This document shows, piece after piece, positions 34,049-42,701 of a stretch of DNA of 64,000 nt. The number at the start of each line of letters is the position of its first letter. Positions within the stretch are counted from its first letter, which is position 1. The DNA comes from JAAXHV01 sp965204045 (GTDB lineage: Bacteria; Pseudomonadota; Gammaproteobacteria; Eutrophobiales; Eutrophobiaceae), in assembly GCA_965204045.1 (NCBI GenBank), contig CBDBDW010000002.1, forward strand, positions 3,100,001 through 3,164,000. Direction: 5' to 3'. Under the pieces are notes generated by a model. That model had not been told where the DNA came from. It ran no database searches and saw only the letters and a program-made list of their open reading frames with translations. Made by a program: the position numbers and the translations under genes.

Positions 34049-34239
34049 TACAGCGTTACCCGTATTTGTTGGTGTAGTTTCACAATGTTTTAATGTTGTT
34101 ATATTACTATGTTTTACTGCTGTTGCAATAGGAAAAGGGGTTCGTACGCCGTAGCGGTAGGCGTACTGGTAGCGCTGGACCGTTTACTTCCGGGTTGAGC
34201 GGGGCAGAGTCAGCCAATAAACCGGCTGATTCAGCCCAA

Positions 34240-35562
34240 TTAATTGTCGACTTTCCCCAATAATTCCAGGGCGCCGGTGGTCATCACCTTTACACCGGTC
34301 AGGATGGTCGGTTGCGGGTCCGGGGCGAAGAAAGGGGAGTGCAGGGAGGGCAGGGGCTCGCCTGTTTCCATTGCGGCAACGTATTTACCGGCTTCGACGC
34401 CGCCTATCCAGAGAAGCAGGCTGGGTATTTTCGGTTCCACCCGGCCATACTGGGCAAAATCCTCGCCCCCCATAACGGGCTCTCCGGGAATAAGCTGTTC
34501 CTCGTCCAGAACGGTCCGTAACACATTTACGATACGGTCGGCCAGGTCGGGGTTGTTATAGACCGAAGGCGTGAATTCGTCCTTGATGGTTACCAGCGGC
34601 AACTTGTCCGGGGGCAGACCCATGGTCATGGCCTGGCCGGTTGCTATTCTTTTAATGCCGTCGAGCAGCGTATTGCGCGCTTCATCCGTATAGGAGCGTA
34701 CTGTTAATTGCAGTTCCACCTTGTCGGGGATGACATTGTGTTTGGTGCCCCCGTGTATCGAGCCGACCGTAACAACACCGGCGTCAATGGGTTTCAATTC
34801 GCGTGATACCAGGGTCTGCAAGGCATTGATAATCTGGGCGGACAAAACTATAGGGTCTTTGGTGCTGTGGGGATAGGCCCCATGCCCGCCGATGCCGTAA
34901 ACGGTAATATCGACGCTGTCAACGTTGGCCATGGCATAGCCTTTGGTATAAATAACCTCGCCGGCGGGCCTTGAAGCGCTGACGTGCAGTGCGAGGTTGT
35001 AATCCGGTCTCGGGAAGCGCTCGAACAGGCCGTCTTTCAGCATGGCGCGGGCGCCGGCGCCGCGTTCCTCGGCAGGCTGGGCAATCATCACCAGGGTGCC
35101 TTGCCACTTATCGACCATGGCCTTCAAACGTCTGGCGGCGCCGACAAATACGGTCATGTTCACGTCATGGGCACAGGCATGCATGACACTCACCGTATTC
35201 CCGTGTTCATCGACCGTGGTCACTTTGCTGGCATAGGGCTTGCCGGTTTTTTCAAGGACGGGGAGGGCGTCCATGTCCGCCCTCAACAATACCGTGGGAC
35301 CTTCACCATGCTGCAATACGCCGACGACACCGTAACCGCCGACTTTCTCCGTTACCGTAAAACCCAGGCCGCGTAGTTCGGCTGCCATCCGCTCACTGGT
35401 CTTTTCCTCATGGAAGGATAATTCCGGATTCTGGTGCAAATGCAGGTACAGGGATTCAAGATATGGGTAATCTTCCTGAATCATCGTCTGCAAGGCAGTA
35501 TCCGCCCGCACGCATAGCACGAGTTGCGCCAGCAATAAAAAGAGCAGGGTAGATGATTTCAT
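34240..35562 (-). CDS. M20 family amidohydrolase, secreted
   Basis: Metal-dependent hydrolase of 440 residues with an N-terminal signal peptide (cleavage near residue 20, after CVRA). The M20D pattern is clear: HQNPELSFHEEKTS, RADMDALPV, MHACAHDVNM, AQPAEERGAGA, and VMGGEDFAQYG near the end. Relatives cleave N-acyl amino acids (IAA-amino-acid or hippurate hydrolases). The signal peptide suggests a periplasmic site. It is monocistronic on the minus strand and intact. Confidence 0.88.
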   Translation of the reverse strand: MKSSTLLFLLLAQLVLCVRADTALQTMIQEDYPYLESLYLHLHQNPELSFHEEKTSERMAAELRGLGFTVTEKVGGYGVVGVLQHGEGPTVLLRADMDALPVLEKTGKPYASKVTTVDEHGNTVSVMHACAHDVNMTVFVGAARRLKAMVDKWQGTLVMIAQPAEERGAGARAMLKDGLFERFPRPDYNLALHVSASRPAGEVIYTKGYAMANVDSVDITVYGIGGHGAYPHSTKDPIVLSAQIINALQTLVSRELKPIDAGVVTVGSIHGGTKHNVIPDKVELQLTVRSYTDEARNTLLDGIKRIATGQAMTMGLPPDKLPLVTIKDEFTPSVYNNPDLADRIVNVLRTVLDEEQLIPGEPVMGGEDFAQYGRVEPKIPSLLLWIGGVEAGKYVAAMETGEPLPSLHSPFFAPDPQPTILTGVKVMTTGALELLGKVDN

Positions 35563-35606
35563 TGGCCCTGACAGGAATAAAACCGGGTAATTTAAGAGTA
35601 CTGGTC

Positions 35607-35837
35607 TCAGATAAAACGCATTGCGGCCAGGATGATGCCTGTGAGCGTGATCATCAGACCGCCCAGGGTAATGACCAGTTCACGTTTAAACTGGGACAGG
35701 ACACTTTTCAAATCGGTAGCGGTAATCAATTCCGTACTGTGCTCATTAAGAATATGCACCATTGCCTCTGCCTGGTCCTGGCTGAAACCGGCGGCTTCCA
35801 GCCGGCGCACAGCCTTTAGCGTATCTGTGATAATCAC
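35607..35837 (-). CDS. Small coiled-coil membrane protein (DUF1640-like)
   Basis: A 76-residue protein starting at GTG with a strong GGAGG site eight bases upstream. The soluble part AVRRLEAAGFSQDQAEAMV resembles DUF1640/CCDC90 proteins. The C-terminus (LVITLGGLMITLTGIILAAM) is one membrane helix. Function is unknown. It precedes the M20 gene by about 45 bases but a functional link is not evident. Confidence 0.7.
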   Translation of the reverse strand: MIITDTLKAVRRLEAAGFSQDQAEAMVHILNEHSTELITATDLKSVLSQFKRELVITLGGLMITLTGIILAAMRFI

Positions 35838-35935
35838 GTGTTTACCTCCATGACGATCTCCATGGTTTCCATGTTAGAATTGAACAGCCGTTACTCTATC
35901 ATAATGAGTTGGCCAAGTAAATGCCGGAGGTAAGT

Positions 35936-36421
35936 ATGGTCCTGGACTCCATCACTGATCCGCAGGAATTACGCGATCATTTCGGCGAACCGTTGCATAT
36001 CGCCGTTGCGGTAGAAAAACCGCAACTCGATGAACACCACCGGCGCTTTATCGAGCACTCACCATTCATCTGCCTTGCGAGTACAGGATCAGACGGCTAA
36101 CCGGCCGTCTCACCCAAAGGCGATGCTCCGGGCTTTGTTAAAGTAATTGATGAGAAAACACTGTTAATTCCTGACAGGCCAGGGAATAATAAAGTCGAGG
36201 GCTTCGGCAATATAGTGGAAAACCCCAAGATTTCACTGATATTTTTCATACCCGGCATAACGGAGACTTTACGCGTCCATGGTGAAGCGGAAATTGTACT
36301 GGACAAGGAGCTTCGTTTCTGTTCGAGCATCTTTTCATACCTCCACATTATGCGCATAATATATATTATGTTAAATAGACCCTGTCTATTTAACATAACA
36401 TATTGTCTCGAGGGCTTTTGA
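35936..36421 (+). pseudogene. PPOX-fold FMN-binding protein with in-frame stop
   Basis: One frame of 161 codons resembles the MSMEG_1061-type pyridoxamine-phosphate-oxidase-like family. The start is DPQELRDHFGEP, then RRFIEHSPFICLAST, then PAVSPKGDAPGFVKVID, IPDRPGNNKVEGFGNI and FFIPGITETLRVHGEA. A TAA at codon 55 (36098-36100) interrupts DG and PAVSPKGD, where family members carry an ordinary residue. The end is also lost: after VLDKELR (about 36315) the sequence becomes AT-rich and unrelated. Both lesions mark a dead gene. The ATG at 35936 has a GGAGG upstream. Confidence 0.72.
36366..36398. repeat. Perfect 15-bp inverted repeat with 3-base loop
   Basis: TTATGTTAAATAGAC at 36366-36380 pairs perfectly with 36384-36398 around the loop CCT. 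It lies between the broken PPOX gene and the cusA stop. Without a T-run it is not a clear terminator. It could be a regulator site or the relic of a small mobile element. Confidence 0.8.
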
Positions 36422-36435
36422 TTGGGGTTTCCTTA

Positions 36436-39400
36436 TTATTTGGGGCCTCCTCTGCACTTCCATTGATGGAATATTACGGGGATGACTACCAGGGTCAGGA
36501 TGGTTGAACTCAGTACTCCTCCTATCATGGGCGCGGCTACGCGTTGCATCACTTCCGATCCGGTGCCGTCGATGAGCATGATCGGCAGGAGGCCGGCTAT
36601 GGTTGAGCAGGTTGTCATCATGATCGGCCGCAGGCGTTGTTCGGCGGCGTTTACCGTATTTTCGAGCAGGAGTTCGGGTTCCGGATTGGCTGCGGTAATA
36701 CTTATCGTTTTCAATGATTTGTTCAGGAATCCAAGCATTACTATCCCGCTTTCGACGGCAACGCCTGCCAGGGCGATAAATCCGACGCCTGCGGCGATGG
36801 ATAGATTGAAGTCCAGAATATACAGCAACCATACTCCCCCGCCGAAGGCGAACGGGAGGGTTGCCATAATAAGGCATACTTCGGTCATACTGCGGAAGTT
36901 CAGGTATAACAAGATGAATATGATGAAGAGAGTCACGGGTACCACGATTGATAATCTTTCCATTGCCCGCTTCATGTACTCATACTGTCCGGACCATGCC
37001 AGGGAATAACCCGGCGGCAATTCCACTTCAGCCGCGATCCGGTTGCGGGCTTCATTTACGTAACTGCCGAGGTCCCTGCCCCGGATATCCACGTAAACCC
37101 AGCCGTTGAGGCGCGCATTTTCACTTTTTATCAGAGGCGGTCCGTCCGTTACCTTGATGGTTGCAACTTCTTGCAGTGGAATCCGGGCGCCTGCAGGTGT
37201 TACTACCGGCAATTGGCGCAACCGCTCCAGGGAATCCCGCATCCCGCGCGGGTAGCGGATATTGACCGGGTATCGTTCCAGTCCTTCCACGGTCATCGTT
37301 ACGTTCATGCCGCCGATGGCGGTGCGGACGATATCCTGAATATCGTCGATATTCAAACCCAGGCGGGCTGCACTGATCCGGTTGATGTCTATGGTAATAT
37401 AGCGGCCGCCGGTGACCCGTTCTGCGTACACGGATGCCGTGCCGGGGACATTCCTCAAAGCCTGTTCTATCCGGTAACCAATGTCCTCTATCACCTGTAG
37501 ATCCGCACCGGCAACCTTGATGCCCAGGGGTGTCTTGATCCCCGTCGCCAGCATGTCTATGCGCGTCTTGATGGGCATTACCCAGGCATTGGTGACCCCC
37601 GGCAATTGTACCAGCGCATCGAGTTCCTGTTTCAGGCTCTCCAGTGTCATGCCCTCGCGCCACTCGTCACGGGGCCTGAGCCTGATCAGGGTTTCAATCA
37701 TCGTCATGGGGGCCGGGTCCGTGGCTGTCTCCGCCTGGCCGATCTTGCCGAACACAGTTTCAACTTCAGGCACGGTGCGGATCAGCTTGTCGGTCTGCTG
37801 CAACAGTTGGCGGGCCTTCCCCGCAGATATCGCCGGCAGGGTCGTCGGCATGTACATCAGGTCACCTTCATCCAGTTCCGGCATGAACTCGGCTCCGAGG
37901 CGGGTTAGCGGCCATAAACCAGCCAGTAATAGAACCAGCGCGACAGACAACGTCGTCAAGGGCAGGCGCAGCAGGAACCGGAGCGCCGGACGGTAGATCC
38001 CGGAAAGCAACCGTATGACGGGATTGTCGGCAACGGGCACAATCCGTCCGCGCATAAAATACCCCAGCAGCACGGGAACGAGTGTTACCGCCATTACCGT
38101 TGCCGACAACAAGGCATACAGCCAGGTAAATGCAAGGGGGGAAAACATGCGTCCTTCCTGCGCCTGAAGGGTAAAGATCGGCAGCACGCTGAGACCTGTA
38201 ATCAGCAGGGCAAAGAACAACGGGCGCCCTACTTCGGCCGCGCCGGCGGCAACGGTCTGCCAGTGCTCCCCGCGTCCGGAGCCGCGCTCGAGATGCTTGT
38301 GCACGTTGTCGATCATGACAACTGCTGCATCCACCATAACGCCTATCGCTATGGCAATCCCCCCCAGTGACATGATATTGGCATTGACACCCTGGGTGTA
38401 CATGATCAGGAATGCCATCAGGATGCCCAGTGGCAGGCTGATAATCACGGATATCACGGACCGAAGGTGCAGCAGAAACAATATGCAGACGATTGTTACG
38501 AGCAACAACTCAGCCAACAAGGCATTCCTCAAGGTGTCTATGGTGCGGCTGATCAATCCTGACCGGTCATAGGTCTCAACGATTTCCACGCCGTCAGGCA
38601 GGCTTTTTTCCAGTTCCCTGAGCTTGCCTTTCACGTCGCCAATGACTTTCCTGGCATTCTCTCCCCAGCGCATGACGATGATGCCGCCGACCACCTCTCC
38701 TTCCCCATCCAGCTCTGCAATCCCGCGCCGGAGTTGCGGTCCTGTATGCACGTCCGCAACGTCGCCCAGCAGCAGCGGCGTCCCGCGCATGCTGACTCCT
38801 AACGGAATCTCGCGCAGTTGCTCCAATCCGCTGATATAACCGGTTGCGCGGACCATGTATTCCGCTTCGGCTAGTTCAACTACCGATGCGCCGGCTTCCT
38901 GGTTGGCCCTCCTGATTGCCTGGCGCAGCGTCGCCAGCGTGATATCGTAGGCGCGCAACAGGTCGGGGTCGATAACGACCTGGTACTGCTTCACCATTCC
39001 TCCAACCGTTGCAACCTCAGCCACACCCGGTACGGCCTGTAATTCATATTTCAGGAACCAGTCCTGCAGGGAACGCAACTGGGATAGATCATGTGCTCCG
39101 CTTCGATCAACCAGGGCATACTCGTAGACCCAGCCCACACCTGTTGCATCGGGACCAAGCTGGGGTTTCACGCCCGACGGCAGACGGCCGGTCACCTGGC
39201 TGAGATATTCAAGCACGCGCGAACGCGCCCAGTACAGGTCGGTGCCTTCGGAAAAGATGACGTACACGTAAGAATTGCCGAAAAACGAATAGCCGCGCAC
39301 GGTCACCGCGTGGGGAACGGCCAGCATGGCCGAGGTGAGTGGATAGGTCACCTGGTCTTCAACGACTTGCGGCGCCTGGCCGGGGAACGGCGTTTTGATG

Positions 39401-39543
39401 ATAACCTGGACGTCCGAAAGATCGGGGATCGCATCCACCGGCGTTTCAAACAGCGCGAAAAGCCCTCCCAACGCCAACAGTACGGCCAGCACCACAACCA
39501 GGAACCGGTTATATATCGACCAGCGGATTACCTGTTCAATCAT
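36436..39543 (-). CDS. cusA: HME-RND copper/silver efflux pump, CusA-like
   Basis: Inner-membrane proton-driven trimeric pump of 1035 residues with 12 predicted membrane segments and two large periplasmic loops. The Cus-type signature GVMVDAAVVMIDNVHKHLE is in the fourth membrane segment. The three methionines that bind Cu(I)/Ag(I) in E. coli CusA have counterparts in MYMPTTLP, MTMIETLI and RIDMLATGI. This points to monovalent copper or silver rather than divalent zinc/cobalt. It follows the adaptor gene by five bases. Confidence 0.9.
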   Translation of the reverse strand: MIEQVIRWSIYNRFLVVVLAVLLALGGLFALFETPVDAIPDLSDVQVIIKTPFPGQAPQVVEDQVTYPLTSAMLAVPHAVTVRGYSFFGNSYVYVIFSEGTDLYWARSRVLEYLSQVTGRLPSGVKPQLGPDATGVGWVYEYALVDRSGAHDLSQLRSLQDWFLKYELQAVPGVAEVATVGGMVKQYQVVIDPDLLRAYDITLATLRQAIRRANQEAGASVVELAEAEYMVRATGYISGLEQLREIPLGVSMRGTPLLLGDVADVHTGPQLRRGIAELDGEGEVVGGIIVMRWGENARKVIGDVKGKLRELEKSLPDGVEIVETYDRSGLISRTIDTLRNALLAELLLVTIVCILFLLHLRSVISVIISLPLGILMAFLIMYTQGVNANIMSLGGIAIAIGVMVDAAVVMIDNVHKHLERGSGRGEHWQTVAAGAAEVGRPLFFALLITGLSVLPIFTLQAQEGRMFSPLAFTWLYALLSATVMAVTLVPVLLGYFMRGRIVPVADNPVIRLLSGIYRPALRFLLRLPLTTLSVALVLLLAGLWPLTRLGAEFMPELDEGDLMYMPTTLPAISAGKARQLLQQTDKLIRTVPEVETVFGKIGQAETATDPAPMTMIETLIRLRPRDEWREGMTLESLKQELDALVQLPGVTNAWVMPIKTRIDMLATGIKTPLGIKVAGADLQVIEDIGYRIEQALRNVPGTASVYAERVTGGRYITIDINRISAARLGLNIDDIQDIVRTAIGGMNVTMTVEGLERYPVNIRYPRGMRDSLERLRQLPVVTPAGARIPLQEVATIKVTDGPPLIKSENARLNGWVYVDIRGRDLGSYVNEARNRIAAEVELPPGYSLAWSGQYEYMKRAMERLSIVVPVTLFIIFILLYLNFRSMTEVCLIMATLPFAFGGGVWLLYILDFNLSIAAGVGFIALAGVAVESGIVMLGFLNKSLKTISITAANPEPELLLENTVNAAEQRLRPIMMTTCSTIAGLLPIMLIDGTGSEVMQRVAAPMIGGVLSSTILTLVVIPVIFHQWKCRGGPK

Positions 39544-39548
39544 GATTC

Positions 39549-40880
39549 TTAGCGCTCCTTCGATGCGTCCGCCGCTTTATCCCCCGAGGACTGCAGGCGC
39601 TGTAGCCCGGCGTTCAGGCTGGCCTCCGAATCAATCAGGAACTGTGCCGATACGACAATTTCCTCACCCTCCTCCAAACCGGACAGTACTTCAACCCTAT
39701 CGTCACTCTCCATGCCGGCCCTGATTTCCCGTACTTCAAAGCTGCCGTTGCCCAGCGAAATAACTACCCGCGTCATGTCGGCGCCGTGTATCAACGCCTC
39801 GTTAGGGATGGTCAAAATCTCTCTGGCCGGCTCACCGTGTATTTCCACGTGGGCATACATATTCGGCATCAGGAGGCGTTCCGTATTATCAAACCGCAGC
39901 CGCGCGCGCAGAGTTCTCGTCACAGGGTCCAGGTCAGGATAAATATATTCGACTTCTCCCGACCAGGTGCGCTCCGGTAACGCCGGCAGACGCGCTTCTG
40001 CCGCCTGCCCTTTTTTTACCCAGCCTGCCTGTCTTTCAAATACCTCGGCCAGGAGCCATACCTGGTCCAGGTTGGCCAGGCTCATCACCTCCGTATCCGG
40101 TTTCACGTACATCCCTTCCCTTACGTTCAATCGGGACAAAATACCGCTCTGAGGCGCGTGAAACCTGACGTATTGCGCCACCTTGCGGTTTTGTTCCAGT
40201 TGCTTCACCTGTGCAGGCGATACCCCGAGCGCGAGCAGGCGCTCACCGGATGCCTGGGACAGCAACCTGTTGCCGCTTGCCAGCGCCTGCAACGCCGACG
40301 GCGTGGCCCGCGCCCTGGGATTTGTCTGGGACAGTAACCTGTTGCCGCTTGCCAGCGCCTGCAGGTATTCTTCCTGCGCATTGACCAGGATCGGCGAATA
40401 TAACTCAAACAGGAGTTGTCCCTCACCCACCTGTTCGCCTTCTGCGCGCACTGCCAGGCGCTCTATCCAGCCTTCGGTTCGGGTGTGAATATGGCTGATG
40501 CGGGTCTCGTCATAATCGAGGTATCCGACGGTGCTGATTTTCCGGAACAGAGTCTCGCGCCTCACCGGTGCGGTTCGCACACCCAGGTTGTTTACGACTT
40601 CCGGCAGAATTTTTACCAGGGAACCGGTAGCGCTCCCGTTATCGGCATAGACCGGAATCAAATCCATCCCCATGGGAGATTTGCCCGGTTTGTCGCGTCG
40701 ATAACCCGGGTCCATAGGCGCTACCCAGTACAAGGGTTCGTCCGCGACTGCCGCTGGACTGCTGCGGGTGGCAGGGGTTTCGCTATCGGGAAGGAGCGGG
40801 CCGTCAATTACCCGGTCTATGGTTATTCCGACACCCGTTCCGATCAACAGTGCGCAGGCAAGCAGCAAACCCTGTTTCAT
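39549..40880 (-). CDS. cusB: Periplasmic adaptor of the efflux pump, CusB-like
   Basis: Membrane fusion protein of 443 residues that links pump and outer-membrane channel. After an N-terminal anchor it has a heavy-metal-binding motif (YWVAPMDPGYRRDKPGKSPM, residues about 51-70), then barrel-sandwich and beta-barrel domains. An unusual insertion in the alpha hairpin repeats LQALASGNRLLSQ with a 24-residue period, caused by a 72-bp tandem duplication in the DNA. The ATG overlaps the stop of the upstream outer-membrane gene (ATGA). Confidence 0.88.
   Translation of the reverse strand: MKQGLLLACALLIGTGVGITIDRVIDGPLLPDSETPATRSSPAAVADEPLYWVAPMDPGYRRDKPGKSPMGMDLIPVYADNGSATGSLVKILPEVVNNLGVRTAPVRRETLFRKISTVGYLDYDETRISHIHTRTEGWIERLAVRAEGEQVGEGQLLFELYSPILVNAQEEYLQALASGNRLLSQTNPRARATPSALQALASGNRLLSQASGERLLALGVSPAQVKQLEQNRKVAQYVRFHAPQSGILSRLNVREGMYVKPDTEVMSLANLDQVWLLAEVFERQAGWVKKGQAAEARLPALPERTWSGEVEYIYPDLDPVTRTLRARLRFDNTERLLMPNMYAHVEIHGEPAREILTIPNEALIHGADMTRVVISLGNGSFEVREIRAGMESDDRVEVLSGLEEGEEIVVSAQFLIDSEASLNAGLQRLQSSGDKAADASKER
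40254..40363. repeat. 72-bp-period tandem duplication in the adaptor gene
   Basis: A 38-base segment starting CTGGGACAGCAACC at 40254 recurs at 40326 with one mismatch, and 34 unique bases lie between. The period is a multiple of three, so the frame is kept and 24 residues are added to the alpha hairpin. Confidence 0.88.
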
Positions 40881-42172
40881 TGCTCATCTCCGACAAAATA
40901 TAATAAATCCGACTGCACTTTAGCCCGTTCTACGGACAGCCGGATCATCGCAAGGCGTGTATCCAACTCGAGCAACCGGGCCCGCATCAAGGTGGTGAAG
41001 TCCGCCACGTCATTCCGGTAGGCCTTCAGGGTCGTGTCCGCATTTTGTTGCGCTTCGATAATCGTATGAGATTCATAGAGTTCATAACGCTCTCCCAGTT
41101 GCCTCCACGAGGCATGGATATGTCCTGCCTGGCGGGCAAGTTCCCGCAGTTGATCGGTGCGCGCGAATTTAGCAGCCAGGTGCCGTTGGCGGCCGGCCAG
41201 GACACGTTTGTCCTGGCGTTGGCCGGTAAACAACGGGATATCCATGAGCACCATGGCGGAGAGAAAATCCTCCCGACCGCCTCCCTGCAAATCACTACCT
41301 GTCCGTTCCGAGTAAGTAACATCGATGGACCAGCCCGGCTTGTACTGTTCTTCCGCGATGGATACCTGGTAGCGGCTGGCGTCAATCCTATGGTCATGGG
41401 CAAGGATCAGCGGATGCCGGGACAGGTCCGTGATGATCCCGCCGAGTGGGGGAATAGCAGGCAGTACAGGTTGCTCATCGGGCAGCGGCAGGACCGCGTA
41501 CTGCGCGCCGATCCATTTCGACAGTTGCGCAACAGCCGCTTCCTTTAACCCGGCAATTTCAGCGCGCCTGTCCTGTAATAACGATAACTCCAGTTGCGCA
41601 AGAAGTACGTCGTGCTGATTATCACGGCCTACCGCGTATTGACGTTGCGTAACATCAAACAAGCGTGAAAACAAACGCTCGTGTTCAGCGAGTATCTTCT
41701 CGTTTTGCAGTTGAAAATAAAGCTCCAGGTAGGCTTTTCGTACTGAGCGTAACACACTGAGTCTGCGCTCGGCAGCAAGCGCGGTTTCAACTCCTGCCAT
41801 GGCAGATGTCCTGCTCCTGCTGTAACGCAGGGTGTGGCCGCGCGGGAAGGTCTGCTGCACGCCGAACTGGAGTTGAGTCATGGGTTCCTGGCCGCGCGCG
41901 AACGAATCGACCGGAAAGTTGACGGCCCCCAGTTTGAACCTGGGGTCGGATAACTGCCCGTCTGCTACGGACTGGTGGCGCAGGGCCTGTGCCCTTGCAC
42001 TGATACTTTGTCCCAGGGCATCCCTGTCCCCGGCAAGCCGCTCAGCCTGCGCAAGGGCAAGTACGGCTTCGTCTGCATTGGCCCGGGTTAAGCCGGCGCC
42101 GTTCAGGACGACCCATGTCGTGATACAACATAATAGTGTTTTGAGGCGCGTCGGCCGAATAAAATAAAGCAT
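40877..42172 (-). CDS. cusC: TolC-family outer-membrane channel, CusC-like
   Basis: Outer-membrane efflux protein of 431 residues with a signal peptide (about residues 1-32) and two OEP repeats. Coiled-coil heptads are seen around ELYFQLQNEKILAEHERLF and RLAMIRLSVERAKVQSDLLY. It is first in the three-gene pump operon, overlapping the adaptor gene by four bases. Length and order fit the metal efflux type. Confidence 0.86.
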   Translation of the reverse strand: MLYFIRPTRLKTLLCCITTWVVLNGAGLTRANADEAVLALAQAERLAGDRDALGQSISARAQALRHQSVADGQLSDPRFKLGAVNFPVDSFARGQEPMTQLQFGVQQTFPRGHTLRYSRSRTSAMAGVETALAAERRLSVLRSVRKAYLELYFQLQNEKILAEHERLFSRLFDVTQRQYAVGRDNQHDVLLAQLELSLLQDRRAEIAGLKEAAVAQLSKWIGAQYAVLPLPDEQPVLPAIPPLGGIITDLSRHPLILAHDHRIDASRYQVSIAEEQYKPGWSIDVTYSERTGSDLQGGGREDFLSAMVLMDIPLFTGQRQDKRVLAGRQRHLAAKFARTDQLRELARQAGHIHASWRQLGERYELYESHTIIEAQQNADTTLKAYRNDVADFTTLMRARLLELDTRLAMIRLSVERAKVQSDLLYFVGDEQ

Positions 42173-42228
42173 GGTTGTCTCCCGTAATGAAGTCCACGAA
42201 TAAAAATCGAGAGTTCAATACGGGCGGA

Positions 42229-42636
42229 CTACTTTATCTGTACTCGGTAACTGCCGATGGGAGATAATCCCGGATAACCGGGAGAGAGTGCTTTAACCGG
42301 ATATGGATCCGGCTCCTCTGCCCTGCGCGTCCAGCCAAAGCCATGGACCAGCGCCACAGGGTTGAAATTGAACACTTCCTTATGCGCGCCGGGCTTGATG
42401 CCGGCAGCAACGCCATCGCATTCACAGGCGTCGCCGTAGGATTGCAGGGCGCCGCCGGTACTGTAGCCGGCAGGTTCATGCTCAGTCTTATCGCTGCAGT
42501 GACCGCTTTCTGACGTCTGCGCAGGCTGGTGATTAAGGCCGGGGTGCGCCAGGCAGGCCTGGCATACCACACTCAACCAGCCTCCCAACAGGAGCACGAC
42601 TACTGCGAGACTTATCTGGCGTCGATGAAAAGCCAT
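42229..42636 (-). CDS. Small secreted His/Cys-containing protein upstream of the pump
   Basis: A 135-residue protein with a signal peptide (hydrophobic LAVVVLLLGGWLSVV) and a mature part rich in His, Cys and acidic residues (HPGLNHQ, SGHCSDKTEHE, ACECDG). It lies 56 bases upstream of the pump operon on the same strand, so a periplasmic metal-sensing or metal-binding role is plausible. I do not recognise a named family. Confidence 0.6.
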   Translation of the reverse strand: MAFHRRQISLAVVVLLLGGWLSVVCQACLAHPGLNHQPAQTSESGHCSDKTEHEPAGYSTGGALQSYGDACECDGVAAGIKPGAHKEVFNFNPVALVHGFGWTRRAEEPDPYPVKALSPGYPGLSPIGSYRVQIK

Positions 42637-42701
42637 AATGGAGAAGTATTGTGCATAAACGTGAATTTGTCAAAACCCCATCAGGTGATGCTATCGATTT
42701 C

